Position numbers and translations under genes: made by a program. A DNA stretch of 64,000 nucleotides. Source: Triatoma infestans. Lineage: Eukaryota > Arthropoda > Insecta > Hemiptera > Reduviidae. Below the pieces are notes generated by a model, which ran no database searches, was not told the DNA's origin, and saw only the letters and a list, made by a program, of their open reading frames with translations. Positions 1 to 12,045 of the stretch are shown piece by piece; positions within the stretch are counted from its first letter, which is position 1, and every line of letters begins with the position of its first letter. The stretch lies in contig JAAEAF010000120.1 of the NCBI GenBank assembly GCA_011037195.1, forward strand, positions 356,357-420,356. Direction: 5' to 3'.

Positions 1-444
1 TCATATGATCCACATTAAATCTTGGCAGGTTCATAGAAGGAAGTTTTACACTTAATTTTAGCTTACTCTCTCTTTAGCAAGTTTACTGTCCTCAGAAACA
101 TTATTAATCTTTAATGATTTAAAATTTTCTATTATTTATAATAACTTTGTTTTAATTTCAAAAAACCTAACCTCATATTCTCCCCTCTCAACCTCTTGTT
201 GCTTTAGAAATTCCTTATTTCCAAAAGATTCATCTTGAATACACCAAAATTTATCCTAGATATTGTTTAGTGAACATAATCTAGTCTCCAATGCTGTTTT
301 TTGTCCTGATAGAAGAACAAATTTTTCAATGAAATTATTTATCATTGTTAGTGAACCTTTAATTGTTCCTCTCTTGCGAATTAGCTTACCTAATGTTCGT
401 TCACGTTTTGAACATTCTTCTATTGATACCTCGCCTGTAGCCAT
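1..444 (-). pseudogene. BEL/Pao-type LTR retrotransposon gag remnant (N-terminal part)
   Basis: Read on the minus strand, an open frame runs from an ATG at 444 to a stop at 256. It carries the charged segment KLIRKRGTIKGSLT typical of the DUF1759-type N-terminal region of BEL/Pao gag. Homology continues in shifted frames to the window edge, where the minus strand reads VKLPSMNLPRFNVDHM, matching the family's 'KLPxLxLPKFxGD' block. Frame changes make it a dead copy. Gag would form the particle of the retroelement. It lies upstream and antisense of host gene 1; the element continues beyond position 1. Family call from memory of the motif. Confidence 0.6.
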
Positions 445-1086
445 TTTATTTTTGTGGAGTTAGAGGCCATTCAAACGAATAATGAATAAAGGAAATGACG
501 AATAGTATAAAGAATTTCGTACCTCAGCCGAAACCTATTACAAAATACCTGACTTTTTTTTTCCTTCGATCTCTTAGACTAGCGACAATCCACCAAGCTC
601 ATCTATACTGAACCTCCCATTTTACCCAAAGACTGCCAATAACAGCTCGGGCTAATATAGGGAAAGAGGCGCCTAATTTTGCCAACCTTTCCATCTTCTT
701 CATTCCTCAAGATTCTTCTGTTACCTGACACCAAGACAAGAAGAACATCCTTAATGCATTGCTAGAATACCGTTAAACGAAATTGTCATTGTACAGGAAA
801 GATTTCTAGTTGTTAGGCTGACTCTGATTTTCTGGAATGCTAACTGTATCCGTAAAACTTGAACATTTTAATGTTAAACAAATATTTTTTTAAGTAATCT
901 TCCTATTTTATTAACAATTATATAACATGATTTGCGTAAGAGATAAAAGAAAATATTTCAACATTTTAATCTACATCATTCAGATTCTAATATGGAATTA
1001 AAAATCACCTCCTAAAATTTAGGCTTGCTATTAATTGCTATTATGTTTCCGATAATTCTATTAGATAATATTTTACTCATTTGCAG
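445..1086. other. Non-coding, probably intronic; no feature recognised
   Basis: AT-rich sequence between the BEL/Pao gag start and the first recognised host exon. It may contain the untranslated leader or LTR of the BEL/Pao element, but no terminal repeat or primer-binding site could be matched by eye. It ends in a splice acceptor (ttgcag) at 1081-1086. Confidence 0.4.
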
Positions 1087-1188
1087 AGAGTTGCTTCCAG
1101 TTTGGCAGTTCTCCATCACAGAAAACAAGAAATATTGAATAAATTGGAAAAAGTTGTTGCTAGATGTAATAACAATCCTGTGAGAAAC
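1087..1188 (+). CDS. Host gene 1, internal exon a (unidentified, possibly Roquin/RC3H-like)
   Basis: The exon is bounded by acceptor ttgcag and donor gtaagt and is 34 codons long, phase 0 at both ends. It encodes a basic helix-like segment (LAVLHHRKQEILNKLEKVVA). It is the first of eight consecutive exons whose phases (0-0, 0-2, 2-1, 1-2, 2-0, 0-0, 0-0, 0-stop) all match, which is strong evidence for one real gene. Upstream exons must lie outside the window. The protein is not identified with confidence; the layout of proline-rich then coiled-coil C-terminus made me think of the Roquin RNA-binding E3 ligases, an unverified impression. Confidence 0.7.
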
Positions 1189-3266
1189 GTAAGTATATAT
1201 ATCTATATATATAAGGGGTACGCACTGCGACCTGAAAGATCTATTGTGCCTCCCGGAGCCTTCCCAGTGCACTGCCTGGTTTGAGCAGTGTTCTCTAACT
1301 ACAGACAACATTGGGCATCAGCGGTCAGTGAGCTGTAGAGGCTTCTAGGAAAAAGCTATTTTGTGTCACGATTTTGTGAAATTCGTTAATGTTGCAAATT
1401 TGGGTGGACAGATTGGTTTGCATCATTTAACACCGAATTATGAATATGTTAAGGGATAAGTCCACACTCCCACCCGGGAGGTTGGGCATAACTGGCTTGC
1501 CATGCAAGAATGTTCATGCTAAATCATTATTTTAACATAAATTATTTATCACTAATTTATTATTTTAATCTTCTTATTTCTCTCATATGCCTATATTTTC
1601 TTCTCATTCTCCGACAAGCGACATTTTGGAGACATGATTTTTGTAAAAAGAGTTGTTGCATAGAGGTAAAGTAAAATTGTTAGAATTATTTCGATAGAGT
1701 TACAACAAATTTTCTGTGATTAAGCCTTCAGAAATGATATCCATATATTTAACTCAATGTTTGCTTTTGCTACATCCCAAGCAGATATAATATCAGAGAA
1801 ACGGCTTCCAGTTCTAAAAGTACAGGGGCAGTACACCATATTGCTCGATCTCTTTACGGCTCAGTTACGACTAATAAACTTTGTTGTGGTCAGATTTACA
1901 TGTACGAACCTGATTTTGCTATAAGAGATAGAACAAACTTCAGGTCATGTACACTGATAAATTGGTGAAATAACAAAAATTTTAGCAAAAACATAATCCT
2001 TAAATGGAGAAATATCGAGCATTGAAAAAGGTAGTATATGAAAATCAAGAGGAATTTTTTTCAAGAGAATTTTATAAGAGGGCCTGAGTGTTTAATAACC
2101 CCGTGTAGTGGAATCTTTTATTGGATGATCTGATCCCACCGTGATACTAAAAGATGTAGTGGAATCGTTTAATGTGATTCCTGAGGTATGTAGTAGATGT
2201 CTTGAAGAGGGCGGAAGTTAGTGCTCGAATTATTAACACGGATTTTATAAAAGTAGACTGTATTTGAACAATAATTTAAACGTAAAAGAATGGTAACTAT
2301 TAACAAGAAATACTTAGAAATAAATAGAAGATAAATAACTAATAAATTAGAATGATTAAGATAAATGAACTAAGATGCACAACTAAAGTAATAAGTATAT
2401 ATAAAACTTTATAGGGACGCGTAAACTGCTGCTCGTATATGAAGACGTACTCAAGTATAATCGTATATATTATTCGCCTCTTCCGATCGGGCGAAGTTTA
2501 TATATTAGTGTTGGCCACACTCACACCAAGACATCTGTCCTAGTGTGCGACCTTGTGCTACCTTGGTTAGTTTGGTGACCACCGATTTAGGTCGTGGCCC
2601 GCCTTACCGGTGCTTGCTTTGATGTAAGGGTATTTACCCTTGGTTTGTTTGTTTGGCCGCGGCCTTGTCTTGAAGTCAGGCAGCTGGCTAGGCCACTAGT
2701 TGTAAATTATTCTTTCTTTGTTATCTGTTGTGAAGGTTTGACATTGCTATGACTTTGCCATGTCATTACATCCCCGGTGAAAATTTTTTCAGCAGCAATG
2801 TCATTACACCCGTAACGTCTGAATGTGCAGCTGTAATACTGTTTCAAAGGAAGAGGATGTTGAAATGTGAAAATTGTAATAAAGACAACAATTCCCTATA
2901 GTTTTTGCATTTTCTATCACTATCAACAAGTCTTAAGGGTAAAGTTTTGAACGTCTTGACCTGTCTGTGGATAGACCCTTATTCAACCATGAACAATTCT
3001 ATGTTGCGTGTCAACGAATCATTTTCTAATTGCGGTACTGAAGAACGTGTAAGGATCTAATTTTGTTATCAGTTTGTGTGTTTTATTGTTCTTACATTTT
3101 CTTTTTGGCAAGCTCCACCGGGGAGGTTGGGTGCCGAAGGTTTCTAGTATATATATATATCAGTATTATTAATAAAATTAATTGGTAAATATTACCAATT
3201 ACTAATAAATTACTAGTTTAGATTAATCCACTAACATAGTTTTTATTATTTTTGTAATGTTAATAG
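1189..3266. other. Intron of host gene 1 with unclassified repeat-like sequence
   Basis: The intron includes two GC-richer stretches unlike the AT-rich surroundings. One is about 1215-1510, ending in a 'cgggaggttgggc' motif. The other is about 2450-2830, and a similar 'ccggggaggttgggt' motif recurs near 3118. They resemble remnants of one dispersed element or LTR, but no terminal repeat pair or coding frame was found. The rest is AT-rich with short microsatellites, such as an AT run near 3149. Confidence 0.4.
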
Positions 3267-3382
3267 GATGTCCAGTGTAATACTACTAATTATTCAGTCT
3301 GGAATTCTAGTAATGTGATGCATTCACCAGTAATTGAATCACAAACCAACACCATATCTACCGCAAGACCTGTACTTTTCAG
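3267..3382 (+). CDS. Host gene 1, internal exon b
   Basis: The exon lies between acceptor ttaatag and donor gtaatt, with phase 0 in and phase 2 out. It encodes a Ser/Thr/Asn-rich low-complexity segment with no recognisable motif. It is supported by uninterrupted reading and exact phase match to its neighbours at 1087-1188 and 3474-3646. Confidence 0.65.
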
Positions 3383-3473
3383 GTAATTAGTTATTTTTGT
3401 TTAGGCTTTAATTGTTAGTTTGCATTGAGCTTGCAGTTTTTTATTATTATTAATATTGTTATTTTGTTTTTAG

Positions 3474-3646
3474 GTCAGACTCAATATTGACTGAAGAGGA
3501 ATTCATTCCATTTGATCCTCCTGTTGTCAGCAAATTTGGTCCAATTTCCAGGGATGGTACTAAATTTGGTGGTGGAAACAGCTTTTCAGATACAAACTCA
3601 AGCGGACTTTGTAATCCCGTTACTTGGGTGTTTAATGCACCTCAGG
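3474..3646 (+). CDS. Host gene 1, internal exon c (proline-containing conserved-looking segment)
   Basis: Acceptor ttttag and donor G|gtacat bound this exon (phase 2 in, phase 1 out). It encodes SILTEEEF followed by IPFDPPVVSKFGPISRDGT and then a Gly/Ser-rich stretch. The compact 'FDPPxxSKFGPISR' block looks like a conserved linear motif, unlike the low-complexity sequence around it. A frame read without the splice would stop at 3675, so the donor at 3647 is needed to continue the protein. Confidence 0.7.
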
Positions 3647-4566
3647 GTACATATATTATTATGCTATCAGTTTGATATATAGTTCATAACTTGTAAAATA
3701 TTGTTATAACTTGTAAGTAGTATTAGAAAGTGATTGATTGCAGTCGTGACAAAAACATGTGGGTTGTGGCGCAACTTATTTGGAACAGAGAAGATTGGGT
3801 TCCTATTTAAATCATTTTCGTGATTTCCGAATCTTCTTGGAAGAATTATTTTTTTCTCAGCGAAGTCAAATATTTCAGCAATATTTGTGATCTACCTTGT
3901 ATAACTCTCTCTTTATTTCTTCTGAAGCTCTTCTGTTGTTTATCGATACATTCGCTTTCTCACACATTCTTCTTCACACATTCACTTAGACCCTCATGCT
4001 CCCTGGTTAATATAAACATTACAGCCTTAATAGAAAACATCTTTACTTAACAAAAAACATTCACTTAAAAGATGAACTTTAGACAAATCAAAATTAAGTA
4101 TACGTTAAACATATACAGCCTTCTTAAATGAATACTGAGAAATAGAAATAATCTCCATTTTTCTCTCGTAGTCACATTCTAAGTTTCTTTTCATCATGTC
4201 AAGTAATTTGGCCTCATTTTCCATAACAGAGTTTAACACTATATAATATGAGTGGCTCTTTCATTTGTGAAAGAGGATGCAAGATTACAATATAATTGAT
4301 GGATGAGGGTCCGATTATGTTAGTGCCCACCTATAAACCACCTAGTAGGAAAAAATCTCGGTTGTTTTTCAGCACTGCGGATCAGCCATCATTTTTATTT
4401 TGTTGTAAATTTATATTACCCAAATTGTTTTGTCACACTGCCTTTCGCTGTATAAAGCTACTTCACACATATGTTTCCATTGGTGGATATTTCAACATGA
4501 TATAGTTTTTACATCATATTTGAGTCTTCGTTGTTTTTTCATTTGTATTTCCATAAATTTTTACAG

Positions 4567-4699
4567 GAAGTTTTCCAGCTCATGTTATGCAGCCTGGAAG
4601 GGAAGGATATATAACTGTGTCACCTGGAGTAGTCGATCCACTTCTTTTACATCCAAGACCTAGTCCTATTGTAAACCCTGATTTATCTGCATCTAAAGA
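4567..4699 (+). CDS. Host gene 1, internal exon d (proline-rich)
   Basis: Acceptor tttttacag and donor gtaagt are both strong (phase 1 in, phase 2 out). The exon encodes a proline-rich segment (PGVVDPLLLHPRPSPIVNP) typical of an unstructured region upstream of a coiled coil. The next matching exon is 6 kb downstream, beyond an antisense non-LTR retrotransposon. Confidence 0.7.
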
Positions 4700-5229
4700 G
4701 TAAGTTAATCTTCAGCATTTTGTAATAGCTAATGCACTTAGACAGACGTGAATTTGATAGCGAATCTCAGACTTTATATCCAAAATGCAAAAATATTTTG
4801 TTATGTATTTCTTTGCATATTCGGTTAATAACTCTCAGGCCGTTTTTTATATTCTAGGGAGAACAGCTTACTTTTTATATCGAATCACCCAATCTTTTGG
4901 ATATTATGTTTTCTCATTGCTTCTTGTCATTTCTGCGGGTATACCAGCCTAGAAAACATTGACCCCCCCTGATACCAACTCACTATACAAAGGAACCCAA
5001 TAGAGACTTAACCCAATCCCTTAAAAGAGATTACCTATCCAATCGTCGTCGACTATTCAATCGTTACTATTCTGCTTTATAGCTTCTATTTTTAGATAAC
5101 TTCTTTTAGTCTTTTAGATTAAATTATCGTAAAAATTTCGAATTCTGTTGTTTATTACATTGTAAATTATTTATTATGCTTTCAAGTTGAATTAAATTAA
5201 ATTATTTGTTCTGTAAATAAGAATATTTA
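4700..5229. other. Intron of host gene 1, no feature recognised
   Basis: AT-rich intronic sequence between the donor at 4700 and the tail of the inserted retrotransposon. No splice-bounded frame or repeat was recognised. Confidence 0.5.
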
Positions 5230-5610
5230 TTTTTATTTTTATTTTTTATTTATTTATTTATTTATTTGTTTCATAGTACACTGTACTTTAAACAAAGAGT
5301 TAGCCTAGTTGACAAAAATGAAATAATAAAGAATAAACAAAAATTAAAGTCTTATTGAAATCCATTCAAGAAATTAGAAATTATACTAATAATACAAAAA
5401 TAAAAATAACAGCAAAAACAAAACATGATTCTTCTACGTGTTTCTTGTATAGCTAACAGAATTTGAAGCTAAACTTTCTGTCCTATTGCACCCAATTGAT
5501 GGCCAATCAGCAGCCACAGTAGAAAACAATAATTACTTCATTTTTATTTCTCTAAAAACCAAAAATTAAGAGTATTTTACAATTAGATTATATAATACTA
5601 TATGATAATA

Positions 5611-8600
5611 CTACCATTCGTTCAGTATGAAACTTCTGCATCTTACTGCTTGACTTATAAAAGTATATATACATTCAATATTTATGGTAGAATTAATGGT
5701 CATTAACTGTTGGTAGCGATCATATAATGATTTTTCAACATCACTATCAATTGATAGATTAGCTCTAAAAGGGTTTAAGGTGGAACATTCAAAAAGAAAA
5801 TGTAGCAAAGAGTCGGGCTTCATCATATTACAAATAATGCAGATATTACTATCATCGAATTCATATTTGTTATTATTGTAGTATAAAGTGAATTTAGATA
5901 AATTTGCCAAACGTAGTTGAATTATTATTCTTATTTTTTTAATGTTATAATTAAAATTCAGATAATCTTCTCCTATCCCTAGACTACTTAAATTTCTATA
6001 AACACAATTATATCTAGAGTTAAAAACTGATTCTATATCATTACTTAAACAGTTATTACTTAATTTGGTAATTATGTTATTTAATTCATTTTTAATATAC
6101 GTTGGCTCTCTTGATAAAAACTTGTCTACATGACCAATAGTTTGAAGCTCATACTTTAACTGAGAAATCCAATTGTAAGTAAGATTGTAATTTTTTGAAT
6201 CATTGTCTAGTTTGTAGAGCAGGTTAAATAGAATCGAGGGTAATCTGCGAGAAGGCATTTCGAGAATCTTTATAAGCAAATTTAACATAGCTTTAATTAT
6301 GTGTATTTTTAATGAGGCAACTCCGCATCCAAGGCGAACAAGATAGTTAGGGCAGTTTTTAGGGAGATTATAGACATATTTTAAGAACTGAAGTTGAACG
6401 GGTTCTAAATCAGTAGCATATCTGTAGGCCCAAATTTCTGATGAATGTAATAGTGTAGATTTTATTATCGAGTCCAGTAATTTAAGTCTGGGTTTATGAC
6501 AGCCAGCCCGCAATTTACCAAGAGAATTTCGTACGGCACCTGACGCCATTCTACCTTTAGAGATAAAGAATTTTGAAGCCAGAAAATACTTACCGCTTGA
6601 GGCAAAGGGTACTCCTAAATACTTGATGCTATTTACTCTCTCTATGGGTATTTTATTTAGCTTCACATTAATAAATTTTTTCGGACGTAAATTTTTTGAA
6701 AAAACATAACTTTGGTTTTAGATGTGTTAATGCATAAATGATTGAGGGAGCAGTATTCATCAAGTAAGCTTAATTTATCTCTGACATCTATAATTGAATT
6801 TGCAAAAATGACCAAGTCATCTGCATAACATAGTAAAAGAATATTATTATCATTATCAAGTTTAACAGTAGAAGCTCCCTTGGACCTAAAAAAATCAGCT
6901 ATATCTGACAGAAATATATTAAAAAGTAAAGGAGAGAGAGGCTCCCCCTGAAGAACTCCAGAAGTTACTTTAACATCGTCGGTGTACCCGCAATTCGTAA
7001 ATACTCTGAGTTTAGCCTTATCATACTGACTTTTAATTATATTAACCATTTTTGTACCTATGCCTATTCTCATTAATTTCCTATAAAGCAAATCATGATT
7101 TATGGTATCAAAAGCTCGGTTCAAATCGACAAATATGCCAAACAGCGGTTCATTACGCATTAGCTTCACACCTATCAAGGAAGAAAGAATGAACAGATTG
7201 TCCTGGCAACCCCTATTTGCCCTAAATCCATTTTGTTCCTCGGGCATTATTTTTGTTTATCCTCAACCCAATTCGACAGCCTATTCAACAAGATTGTCGA
7301 AAAGATTTTGGGGAGCGTATTCAGAAGAGCTATTCCACGATAATTTGCAGGATCCAGCGTATTCCCTCTCTTGTGAAGCATTTTTAAGTTAACTAATGAC
7401 CAATCGGAGGGTTGTATTTTCAACTTGTAAGATGGTATTAAACATGTTAATGATATAGTGATTCCAGTTTGGGGGAAGGTTACAGTAGAATTCATAAGGT
7501 ATAGAATCCCTGCCTGGTGATTTTTGTTTTTTGCATTTGGCTAAAACTGATTGTAATTCTTCTATGGTAATTGGAGTTTCTAAATCACTATTGGAATTGA
7601 CTAACTGAAAATCCGGTAAATAAGCGCTACTTTTAGGTTTATAAAACCTTTTAAGGTGGTCATGCCATGTCTGTAAGGCAATTTGTGATTGGAAATTAGC
7701 TTTGAAGGATATTTCACGGAATACAGACCAAAATTCTTTTGCGTTTTGAGTATTAGCAATTTTGTTAATTTTACTCATAAAAAATTCTTTTTTCTTTGAC
7801 TTAATAAGTTTGCGGTAATTATTACGCGCTTCTAAATATTGATTCAAAATTTCATTCGCAAATTTAGATACTTTACTTAAATGCAAAAGCTTTTTAACAC
7901 ATTTCTTGGCCAACCAACAGTCATTATCAAACCATTCATTCCTTTTAGGCAGTAAAATTGGACGTGAAGTAAACTTAACCATTTTCAAGTTTGTAGCACC
8001 TTGTACAATAGCCAGTTTTAAGTTTAAAGATTGCTCCTCTGGATCGCAATTAGAAAAATAGATTAATTCAGATTGTTCCATTACTTTGAAAAAAGATTCT
8101 TTAATTTGATCACTCCAAATATATCTAGCCTGAACGGGAACAGAAATGAATTCGACAGATTTAGGGCTATTCTCAGCAATTCCTGAAATATTTAAACTTA
8201 AAACGCAAGCAAAATGATCATGTGTGGGAAATAAAGATTCAATCTCGAAACTTTTATAAAACGGAACAACAAATACATTAGTCCACACATGATCGATAAC
8301 ACTAGAACCCTGAGGGCCGATATATGTAAATTGGGCAGGGGAATCGTTTACACTACGGCCGTTTAGAATAAACATTCCATTTTCTTCCATTAATTCGGTT
8401 AGTAATTTCCCTCTCCTATTTACTGTCGAATCTAGGGATTTTCTTGGTGAAAATAAGGGAGAATTTTCAAATATTTCGTCACTTATTTCATTTAAATCCC
8501 CTAAGCGTGAATTAAAATCTCCCCCCAAAAGAAGTACATCATTTTCATATTTATTTTGAATATCATTTAATACTTCATATATAGTTGAGGAATAGCAATC

Positions 8601-9044
8601 AAACAATTTATTGGGTTTCCAGTATATTATACCAACAATTAGAAATATATTGTTAATTTGCAATCTAATAAAAAGTAAACAATGATCGTTGTATACAACT
8701 TCAGACGAAAAGAAACAAACTTTATTAATTAATATCATAAGTCCGCCACTAGGGCGACCCATTGTCTTTTCTTTAACCGCACTACTCAAAAACATATTAA
8801 AATTATTAAAATATTGGGGCAATATAACGTTATCAGCTAATGACCAAGTTTCTGAGAAACATAAAATATCAAAATTAACAAGTTTAGATTGAATGTTTGT
8901 ATCAACATCAAAAAGCGACTTTAATCCACTTATATTTTGAAAAACTATTTTTAAAGGTTTATTAATATTCGGAAAATAATTAGATTTGTTACCTAATTTT
9001 TCATCCAAAGTTACCGAGTTATGAAAATACCATCTTCGTTCCAT
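5611..9044 (-). pseudogene. Non-LTR ORF2: AP-type endonuclease plus reverse transcriptase, frameshifted
   Basis: From the ATG at 9044, the first segment (to 7389) holds an exo-endo-phosphatase domain with LKIVFQNISGL, CFSETW, LLGGDFNSR, VIDHVWTN and a final THDH, so the catalytic set is largely present, followed by a KSPGRDSIPYEFY block that opens the reverse transcriptase. The polymerase then continues in other frames: VDLNRAFDTINH and SGVLQGEPLSPLLFN, then the catalytic CYADDLVIF near 6820, a thumb domain, and a C-terminal CxxC...H...C zinc-knuckle-like motif near 5800. Frame changes within 7389-7495, at about 7247 and at about 6665 break it into four pieces, so this copy is inactive. ORF2 starts about 10 nt after the ORF1 stop. 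Confidence 0.85.
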
Positions 9045-9054
9045 GTGTTTAGAT

Positions 9055-10050
9055 TTATGTTGATTGCTGTCCGTCAGACGAGGGACGAAAAAAGCTATCG
9101 ATTTTAGTAGATCCTGCAGAAATTAATTTGAGTTTTCTCTTCTTACTTGAGGCTCTGGAAATGTCAGATACATCTGTGTCATGCCCATCTTGGTCAGACA
9201 TATCCGGTATATCCGGCGTATTGTTGCGAAGTTCAGAGGATGGAAAATCAATTTGCTTGTGTATGTTGTTTAGATCATCTTCATTAGAAATAATAATAGG
9301 TTGGGAGTCCTGGGAAACCTTTATAAATAGACGATTGTTCTTGAACCAAACAAATTGTATGTAATTATTATTTTTCATAATTCTGGCCTTTTTATATAAT
9401 GCAGCGTATGTAGGTGACATGAATTCGGAGATGTAAATCTTTACGTCTGGAATGTTGCTAGTGAAAACAGATGTTGACAAAGAAATTTTTTTCATTTTTA
9501 TAAGTTTTAAAAATTCAATTTTATCTTTATTTTTTAAAAATTTTATCACAATGGGGGGTGTGCTACGAGGGGTTTTTGCTCTCAGTCTGTAACACTCAAA
9601 AAGCTCATTGGAGCATTTAAAGTTAATATGCTCGCAGATTTGCTTAAAAATTGAGTTCACGTCTTCACCTTCACTCACAGGGAAATTGACCACTTTTATA
9701 GCATTATATTGTGTCATTTGCTTTAAACTATTGATCTCTTTTTTCAGAGTTAAATTCTCTCTATTTAACAAAATATTTTCTTTTTTAAGTTTAAGAATTT
9801 CTTTCTTAATGTTTACTAAATCTTTTCCAAATGATTGCAGGGCCTGTTTGAGATTTTTATCGCACAAATCAACCTTAGCAATAATTTGCTTATTTTCCTC
9901 TTTGATTCGAGCCGTATCTTCTTTAATTAACTTTACATCTTTCAATATAGCTTCCATACGGGCCAGTAATAGATTAGTAACACTGACATCCCCACCATCA
10001 CTCACCTGATTCTCCCCACCTGTACTTACATTTGTTGTGGGCAGGTCCAT
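9055..10050 (-). CDS. Non-LTR ORF1: coiled-coil RNA-binding protein with FP-like domain
   Basis: An intact 331-codon frame. Residues about 30-115 form a long Lys/Glu-rich coiled coil (ILKLKKENILLNRENLTLKK). Next comes a compact domain (about 115-265) with FECYRLRAKTPRSTPPIVIKF, ISEFMSPTYAALYKKAR and FVWFKNNRLFIKV, the pattern of the RRM-like/FP-type ORF1 proteins of CR1/L2 and related retrotransposons. The tail is acidic, then basic (KKRKLKLI, a possible nuclear signal). Such proteins bind element RNA as a nucleic-acid chaperone. The frame is unbroken while ORF2 has three frame changes. Confidence 0.85.
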   Translation of the reverse strand: MDLPTTNVSTGGENQVSDGGDVSVTNLLLARMEAILKDVKLIKEDTARIKEENKQIIAKVDLCDKNLKQALQSFGKDLVNIKKEILKLKKENILLNRENLTLKKEINSLKQMTQYNAIKVVNFPVSEGEDVNSIFKQICEHINFKCSNELFECYRLRAKTPRSTPPIVIKFLKNKDKIEFLKLIKMKKISLSTSVFTSNIPDVKIYISEFMSPTYAALYKKARIMKNNNYIQFVWFKNNRLFIKVSQDSQPIIISNEDDLNNIHKQIDFPSSELRNNTPDIPDMSDQDGHDTDVSDISRASSKKRKLKLISAGSTKIDSFFRPSSDGQQST

Positions 10051-10320
10051 GTTATCAACAATGTTCTACTTTTAGCAAAAATACAGTTAACTTTATGCAA
10101 TAAATTCACTGAAATTAGCACTTTGGAAAGTAAAAATTAAACAAAATAAACAAAAATGTACAATGTAAAATTCAACTAATGCACTGATCACAAAAATTCT
10201 GAAATTAAAACGTTGTACACCACTAAAAAAAACGTGTTTAATGAAGAGCAAGTTTTAATACATGTGCACTCTACAAAAGCTCAAGGCCAACTCCATTTTT
10301 TATTATTATTTCGCCTTTGA

Positions 10321-10706
10321 AAGTATTAAGAAGGCCTGAATTGTGTGTTTTTTTAAATTTTATTATTGCCCAGTCCTATACTCTAGGCAGCGTAGGGCTG
10401 GCGGCAAGATTGGACAATGCTCTTTTATCTTCAATCAATCAGTTCCTTTTTGTAGTCAGTCCTTGGCGCTAGAATGTGTTTTAGAACCTTGCGCTCATAT
10501 CAAAGAGATCCCTTCTCCCGTCTTCCTTGTCATTGACAAAACACCTGAGGTTTGTTTCTTCAAGTTAGGTTTCATTAGTTTGCCCTTGTCAGGTTTCGTA
10601 GTATTTGATTCATCCCTCCTCCATCTCTCTGAAAATATCATCTCGCTAGCCTGAATTTGAGATTTCTTTATGGATGCTTGAGTTAATTTATATAAAATAT
10701 TTTCAG
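10321..10706. other. Intronic sequence before exon e, unclassified
   Basis: A GC-richer stretch at about 10375-10640 separates the retrotransposon leader from exon e. It has open frames on both strands but no recognised domain and no splice-phase support, so I regard it as part of an unclassified repeat. Confidence 0.35.
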
Positions 10707-10776
10707 ATTTTTTGTTGAATCTCAAAAAATGAAACAACAGCTAAGAACTCTGGAAAAGAAGATAAACGATTTAAAG
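10707..10776 (+). CDS. Host gene 1, internal exon e (coiled-coil start)
   Basis: Acceptor ttttcag and donor gtgagt; phase 2 in, phase 0 out, exactly continuing exon d across the retrotransposon-bearing intron. It encodes FFVESQKMKQQLRTLEKKIN, an amphipathic Lys/Gln/Leu helix with heptad-like spacing. This begins the C-terminal coiled-coil region. Confidence 0.7.
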
Positions 10777-11940
10777 GTGAGTATATTAGGTTACTAGTAT
10801 AACTAATTACTACTTACACTGATATTGCTATTGCATTTAGCGAAAAGAAAATAGGGGTCTAAATAGCCTAAACTATTGAAAGTTAGTTCCGCAAAAATTT
10901 AACACCTAAACAATTTTCTCTCCCACTGAAGAAAAAACAAGGTTAGACAAGGATAAATAAATAAGAATAATAGTAATAATTTTGGACTTAACAGCCAAAC
11001 TAACTTTAAACTAAGGGGTCTTGGTTCCCAGCCTAATAACACAATCATTTATTTAAGTATGCCAGGTAACGTGTAAAGTGATACCTGGCAGAATGCAGAG
11101 ACTTACTTGTCTGCTCTGGAAGGGCCATGAACGTACTACCTCAACTGCGGCGTTGAAGCAGGGTACCACTATATCACATCCAAAGTTAGATCAAGGAGTT
11201 GCCCACAGACTGTTGGAAACACAAGCACCTATAATTAGGCAAACATTCATCTGCTCATCAGAACATGTATGATGACATAGAATCAGATTTGGTCCTGGTC
11301 ATACCCACAGGTTTGTGGTTCCGATTGGGAATAATTTTTGTGCTTCAATACCTTGGTCACAAATACCGGGTGTTTCTGCCTGTTATACTATTGGCTCTAA
11401 AACCAACTGTAGGAGGGGAGTAGCTGGAGTCGAATAAAATGCCAAACCAGAAACCGAAAGTCCGCGTTTGGGAGGCTTAAGGTAGATAACAATTATGTTA
11501 TGAAGAAATTTGGTGAGGATCGCTCAAGAAACAAAATATTCTATTATGTTTTTACCAACCCTCAACAATTTCTTCATAACATAGTTCATTCATAAACGGA
11601 CAACAAATACTTTTATATTTAGGTAACAATCTTTCAAGCTGAGGTTCCTAAGGAGATTCCAAAACAGAATCTTCACAGTAGGAGGATTTGCATATACTCG
11701 TATAGTCAGGCTGCAATTATGACCATCAATGCCTACCAGTTAATTCTAAGCTGATGTGGGATTGAGAATACCTCACCGAAATGGGCAATTCAAGCTCACT
11801 GGGGGCCAAGGTTCAAAGAAACATTATTCATGTAGGAATGTGCAATATATTTGTTTCATAAGAGATGAGTTTTATAAATATAATTAAATATAAAATGTAT
11901 TAGAATGGTGTCCTTATAATTACTATATTTTAATTTTGAG
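10777..11940. other. Intron of host gene 1 with a small perfect hairpin
   Basis: The intron contains a GC-richer unclassified segment (about 11050-11480). It opens with a perfect inverted repeat, TGCCAGGTA...TACCTGGCA, at about 11059-11091. No coding frame is supported. It may be a decayed mobile element. Confidence 0.35.
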
Positions 11941-12045
11941 CTTGCTGCTGAGAATCCTGCAGCTTTATCTGAAGGAGAAAAACTAAGTCAGGAACTTCAC
12001 ATTATAGAGCAAGGAATTAGAGAACGTGAGAAGCAGCTGAGACTG
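11941..12045 (+). CDS. Host gene 1, internal exon f (coiled coil)
   Basis: Acceptor attttgag (a G before the AG, weaker than usual) and donor gtaagt; 35 codons, phase 0 at both ends. It encodes KLSQELHIIEQGIREREKQL, a strongly helical Glu/Lys/Leu stretch continuing the coiled coil of exon e. Confidence 0.65.

Larger units (their letters stand above)
5230..10320 (-). mobile_element. Nearly full-length non-LTR retrotransposon (CR1/L2/Jockey superfamily), antisense in an intron
   Basis: The element reads leftward. A 5' leader (about 10051-10320) precedes ORF1 (9055-10050), then ORF2 (5611-9044, frameshifted), a 3' untranslated region, and an (AAAT)n-type tail seen on the + strand as ATTT repeats at about 5230-5270. 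The two-ORF plan, with an endonuclease before the reverse transcriptase and no RNase H or LTRs, fits the CR1/L2 side of the Jockey superfamily. Exact ends and a target duplication could not be fixed by eye. It sits inside the 4700-10706 intron of host gene 1 in the opposite orientation. Confidence 0.85.

Noticed and set aside
3820..4663. Several 60-77-codon frames around exon d
   Set aside because: They run through intron sequence; only the splice-bounded part 4567-4699 in a different frame fits the neighbouring exons.
10343..10737. Overlapping frames on both strands just before exon e
   Set aside because: Neither frame has recognised residues or splice phase matching host gene 1; treated as unclassified repeat sequence.
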